Position numbers and translations under genes: made by a program
Source of the DNA: Bacteroidaceae bacterium
GTDB lineage: Bacteria > Bacteroidota > Bacteroidia > Bacteroidales > Bacteroidaceae
Assembly (NCBI GenBank): GCA_017633615.1
Contig: JAGBPB010000105.1
Coordinates: 1 to 27,783 of the forward strand
Direction: 5' to 3'
Length of the DNA stretch: 27,783 nt
Notes under the pieces: generated by a model
Told to the model about the DNA's origin: nothing
Seen by the model: only the letters and a program-made list of their open reading frames with translations
Databases searched by the model: none
Part shown: piece by piece, positions 25,175-27,783 of the stretch
Layout: each line of letters begins with the position of its first letter
Numbering within the stretch: the stretch's first letter is position 1

Positions 25175-25367
25175 TGGAGTAACAAGGTATATGGTAGTTC
25201 TTGTGGAGGGCGTTAAGCGTAGAGCCCTGGAGATGCCGTAAAAACATCGTGGCGTCTAACGACTTTTAGACACCGAAGGTGGCTAAAAAGGAGGCGATCG
25301 ATGTTTAGGCATCGTATGGGTTCGGAGTAGCCCGGAACAATCAACTTCCTTATACCTTGTAACTCCA
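25175..25367. other. 193-bp inverted-repeat-bounded, hairpin-rich element (candidate structured RNA or small mobile repeat)
   Basis: The ends TGGAGTAACAAGGTAT (25175-25190) and ATACCTTGTAACTCCA (25352-25367) are inverted repeats with one mismatch. Inside are several hairpins: AGGGC/GCCCT (25207-25211/25224-25228), GTCTAA/TTAGAC (25254-25259/25266-25271), CACC-GAA-GGTG (25271-25281), CGATG/CATCG (25299-25303/25310-25314) and GTTC/GAAC (25320-25323/25335-25338). It lies between two inward-facing terminators of the flanking operons and holds no convincing gene on either strand. Its composition differs from the AT-rich spacers elsewhere in the window. It may be a non-coding RNA with a long closing stem, or a MITE-like dispersed repeat. 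Direction is unknown. Confidence 0.6.
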
Positions 25368-25375
25368 GTACGGTA

Positions 25376-25420
25376 AACACAAAATCAGGGAACCCGTAGA
25401 GGATTCCCTGATTTTGTGTT
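25376..25420 (-). terminator. Intrinsic terminator of the beta-barrel protein gene
   Basis: The arms 25404-25420 and 25376-25392 form a 17-bp perfect stem with an 11-nt loop, 16 nt past the stop of the minus-strand gene. The T tract after it on the minus strand is short (GTTTACC), but the stem itself carries T-rich pairs. Confidence 0.75.
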
Positions 25421-25435
25421 GGGGTGTGGAGAGGA

Positions 25436-27783
25436 TCAGAATCTGCCTCCCATGCCGCCGCCGAAGCCACCCATGCCGCCGCCAAAGCCACCCATGCCGC
25501 CGCCGAAGCCGCCCATGCCGCCGCCGAATCCACCCATGCCACGCATGCTGGCACGTGCGTTACGGTCACCGAACAAAGACAGACGGTAAGTAAGGGTTGC
25601 CATGAAGTAGCTGGTTATGCTCTTGTTCTCAGTATCAGTACGTGAAGTAGCGCTCATAGAACGGCTTACTGTACTGCGCTGATGCAGGATATCATAAGCT
25701 GCAAGTGACAAACTGGCCTTGTTACCCTTGAGGAATGAGAATGACATTGAAGCATTCCAGATAAGCTCATCAGTATTCATACCCTCATCATAACCACGAC
25801 GGCTGTTCATATTGAGGTCTGAACCCAGACGCATGTTACGCCAAGGGATGTAAGCCATAAGGCTGGCACCATAACTGAAGTCATAGGTATCCATGTTACG
25901 GTCAGGCTGCAGGTCATTGGTAGAGTGGCTGTAACGCAGTGTTCCATCCAGAGATGCGGTCAGATAATCATCGCGATACTCTGCACTCAAGTTCTCAGTG
26001 GCACCGGTGGTGTTACTCTTACGCAACTGTGCTGCACCACCCATGATCTGTGCCCAACTCTCCTGATGACTGTAGTTTCCTGAAGTATTGGTCATGATTG
26101 AGAAACGGTCATCGGGGAATGTGTAGTTATACATAATGCTTAAACTTGAGTTCCAGTTAGCCCAGAAACCTTCCATGTTCATAGGCTTGCTCTCTGTACC
26201 ACCGTTAGCCATAAGGTCTGTCTTGTTCTGGATCTGACGCAGATTGTTGCTTATGCTTCCATTGATGTTGAAGCTACCCATTGTAACAGGATTGTATTTC
26301 TGATATTGTATGCTCAACTGGTTGTTGAAGGTAGGCAGCAGGTCAGGGTTACCGCTTGATACGCGGAACGGGTCTGTATCATCACGGATGTCAAGCAGCT
26401 GTGACATCTGAGGCTGGCTTGAACGACCGTTATAACGGATGTTGATCTGCTCCTGACGGGTAACTCTGTAACGGAACTGTACGGTAGGAGTCCAGTTGAA
26501 TACTGTACGCTGCAAGAGTGTATCCTTAACACCCATTCCAGAGTAGTTCATCTTAGAGTACTGAGGCAGTACGGAAAGACCTACTGTAAAGTTATAAGTC
26601 TGGTCTGTTGCATTCTTACGGAACTGGATCTGAGCAGTCTGGTCATAGTTGTAATAGAATGAGTTGGTGCTCAGTTTGTCATCACGGGTCATCTGGTTAT
26701 CCTCATAAATCCAGTCAGGACTACCCCATGTATCTCTAAGAGCATTATCCATGTTATAGGTAGCACGGTCACTGTTCTGTGCGCTGTACTGGAACTGGTA
26801 GCTGAACTGCAGATATGTTCCGGTTGCTATAGGCTCAGACCAGGTTGCCTGGATGCTGTAAGTCTGCCTGTTGCTGGGGTTGTCATTGTAACGGTTAAGC
26901 AGTGTATCATGTCTCTCATAAGACTTAGTCATCATAATATAGTTATGAGACATCTGGTCACTGCGTGAGAACTGCTGGCTGTTTGAGTTACTTATGTTAT
27001 ATGTACCGCGCAATGAAACGTTACGTCCACGGTTTCCGAATCTCTTAACGAACTGAGCTGAACCGCTGGCGCTCTTGCTGGTGCTTACGCTCTTGGAGTT
27101 ACTGTTCTGGATATTCCAGATAGACTCAAGGTACATTGAGGTAAGAGAGTCTATCAGATCACCCTCAGGATCAATAGAATTAGGATCAATATTGATTGAA
27201 GCAATGAAATCACCATACTTTGAAGGAATATCAGCCTTTGTAGAATAGATTGCTGCGCTTACAGCTGCAGTATCAAGCTTGTAACTTGAATACTTACCGG
27301 CAAGAGGATCTGTGGTGAACTTGTAAGGATCATCCTTGAAAGTTCTTGACTGGCTGGTGGTCCAGCTGTCTGACTTGCTGTATGAGAACGTAGGCTGGAA
27401 AAGAAGGCTTGTATATGTATCCTTATTCCACTCAATACGCATGTTTCCGCTCAGGCTGTTGCTGCCGCTACCGTTCTCGCTGTAACGGTTGTTCCAAGTA
27501 TGGTTAACAGTACCGGGAGAATTTGCGTTTGAAGCATAGAAGTTCTCACCTGATGACTTTGAGCTGGAAGTATTGTCGCTGTGGCTCCAGTTGATGCTAC
27601 CGCCTACCTCATACTCTGAGTCCTCAGAATTAATTTCCTTACCAAGGTTCATTGCAAAGTTGAAACCGCCTGAGTAGCTCTTGCTGACGCCGCCGCCTCC
27701 GCCGCCCATCATGCCGCCGAAGCCGCCGCCCATGCCCATGCCGACACCGCCGCCCATACGCATGCCGCCGAATCCACCCATAC
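25436..27783 (-). CDS. Outer-membrane beta-barrel protein (OMP_b-brl/TonB-receptor-like), 5' part cut off
   Basis: About 782 residues of the C-terminal part are in the window, and the frame stays open to the edge, so the start and any carboxypeptidase-regulatory-like or plug domain lie outside. The visible part is an alternating aromatic/polar barrel (for example YTSLLFQPTFSYSKSD, TYLQFSYQFQYSAQNSD, FMATLTYRLSLFG) of the kind found in large Bacteroidetes outer-membrane proteins related to TonB-dependent receptors. A Gly/Met/Phe-rich loop lies at the start of the visible part (27680-27783). After the last barrel strand there is a tail of seven-residue repeats rich in Gly, Met and Phe, ending in GGRF. 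No SusD-like partner is visible downstream, so a glycan-import role is not supported. The substrate is unknown. Confidence 0.8.
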   Translation of the reverse strand, partial: MGGFGGMRMGGGVGMGMGGGFGGMMGGGGGGVSKSYSGGFNFAMNLGKEINSEDSEYEVGGSINWSHSDNTSSSKSSGENFYASNANSPGTVNHTWNNRYSENGSGSNSLSGNMRIEWNKDTYTSLLFQPTFSYSKSDSWTTSQSRTFKDDPYKFTTDPLAGKYSSYKLDTAAVSAAIYSTKADIPSKYGDFIASINIDPNSIDPEGDLIDSLTSMYLESIWNIQNSNSKSVSTSKSASGSAQFVKRFGNRGRNVSLRGTYNISNSNSQQFSRSDQMSHNYIMMTKSYERHDTLLNRYNDNPSNRQTYSIQATWSEPIATGTYLQFSYQFQYSAQNSDRATYNMDNALRDTWGSPDWIYEDNQMTRDDKLSTNSFYYNYDQTAQIQFRKNATDQTYNFTVGLSVLPQYSKMNYSGMGVKDTLLQRTVFNWTPTVQFRYRVTRQEQINIRYNGRSSQPQMSQLLDIRDDTDPFRVSSGNPDLLPTFNNQLSIQYQKYNPVTMGSFNINGSISNNLRQIQNKTDLMANGGTESKPMNMEGFWANWNSSLSIMYNYTFPDDRFSIMTNTSGNYSHQESWAQIMGGAAQLRKSNTTGATENLSAEYRDDYLTASLDGTLRYSHSTNDLQPDRNMDTYDFSYGASLMAYIPWRNMRLGSDLNMNSRRGYDEGMNTDELIWNASMSFSFLKGNKASLSLAAYDILHQRSTVSRSMSATSRTDTENKSITSYFMATLTYRLSLFGDRNARASMRGMGGFGGGMGGFGGGMGGFGGGMGGFGGGMGGRF
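25449..25532 (-). repeat. 21-bp tandem repeat encoding the Gly/Met/Phe-rich tail
   Basis: There are four consecutive 21-bp units (25449-25469, 25470-25490, 25491-25511, 25512-25532) differing by one or two bases, followed by a partial unit. Each encodes seven residues of the form GFGGGMG. Copy number could vary by slippage without changing the frame. Confidence 0.9.

Noticed and set aside
25254..25271. Resemblance of GTCTAAC...TTTTAGAC to integron attC core sites
   Set aside because: Only 18 nt long, without L boxes, the GTT of the core site or a cassette; better explained as one hairpin of the structured element.
25175..25367. Retron msr/msd with a1/a2 ends
   Set aside because: No reverse transcriptase or effector gene in the window and no typical msr motif; only the outline of the closing stem is similar.
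25213..25569. 118-codon minus-strand frame covering the structured element and the end of the barrel gene
   Set aside because: Its N-terminal half is the Ala/Trp-rich shadow of the GC-rich 21-bp repeats and the rest reads through two hairpin regions; no sign of a protein family.

Overview
The window looks like chromosomal DNA of a Bacteroidales bacterium, probably a gut or rumen commensal of the Prevotella/Bacteroides type. The evidence is a set of promoters of the Bacteroidetes form (TTTG or TTG, 19-20 nt, TAnnTTTG), weak or absent Shine-Dalgarno sequences, lipoprotein and Sec signals on many glycoside hydrolases, a DUF1573 protein, a CotH/lamin-tail surface protein with a C-terminal motif of the type IX secretion kind, and an OMP_b-brl/TonB-receptor-like barrel. 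No tRNA, rRNA, CRISPR array or transposase gene is visible.

Left part (1-9213). A minus-strand nitrogen operon reads glnB/glnK (P-II), amtB, outer-membrane barrel protein, and ends in a clear intrinsic terminator. Ahead of glnB is a short gene for a 40-residue peptide with 16 Asn/Gln among 17 consecutive codons. It is followed by a strong intrinsic terminator lying before glnB. A very large secreted CotH-kinase-like protein is divergent from it. Convergent to that is pyrG (CTP synthase, glutamine-using), which also has a 41-residue Asn/Gln-rich leader peptide and an almost identical terminator. In both leaders the last codons can pair with the 5' arm of the terminator. This is the layout of trp-style ribosome-mediated attenuation, here apparently sensing Gln/Asn-tRNA charging. 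This pair is the most interesting content of the window.

Middle (9271-15930). GH27 (alpha-galactosidase type) and a GH43-like enzyme lie on the minus strand. Divergent from them is a compact plus-strand operon: SIMPL-domain protein, rsmG, metallo-beta-lactamase-fold hydrolase, DUF1573 protein. It ends in a 33-bp REP-like palindrome that also contains the stop codon of the convergent gene.

Right part (15928-27783). A minus-strand operon encodes a histidine phosphatase (Minpp/phytase type), a GH3 enzyme with a PA14-like insert, and a lipoprotein of the Sde182/DUF1593 type. Divergent from it are an MgtC-family membrane protein and, 10 nt later, a fused SASA esterase/GH51 arabinofuranosidase. 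The hydrolases suggest use of arabinose-, xylose- and galactose-containing plant glycans, although no SusC/SusD pair is present. Between two inward-facing terminators lies a 193-bp inverted-repeat-bounded, hairpin-rich element with no convincing gene. The window ends inside a beta-barrel protein with Gly/Met/Phe-rich tracts. Similar Gly-rich tracts occur inside three of the secreted hydrolases.
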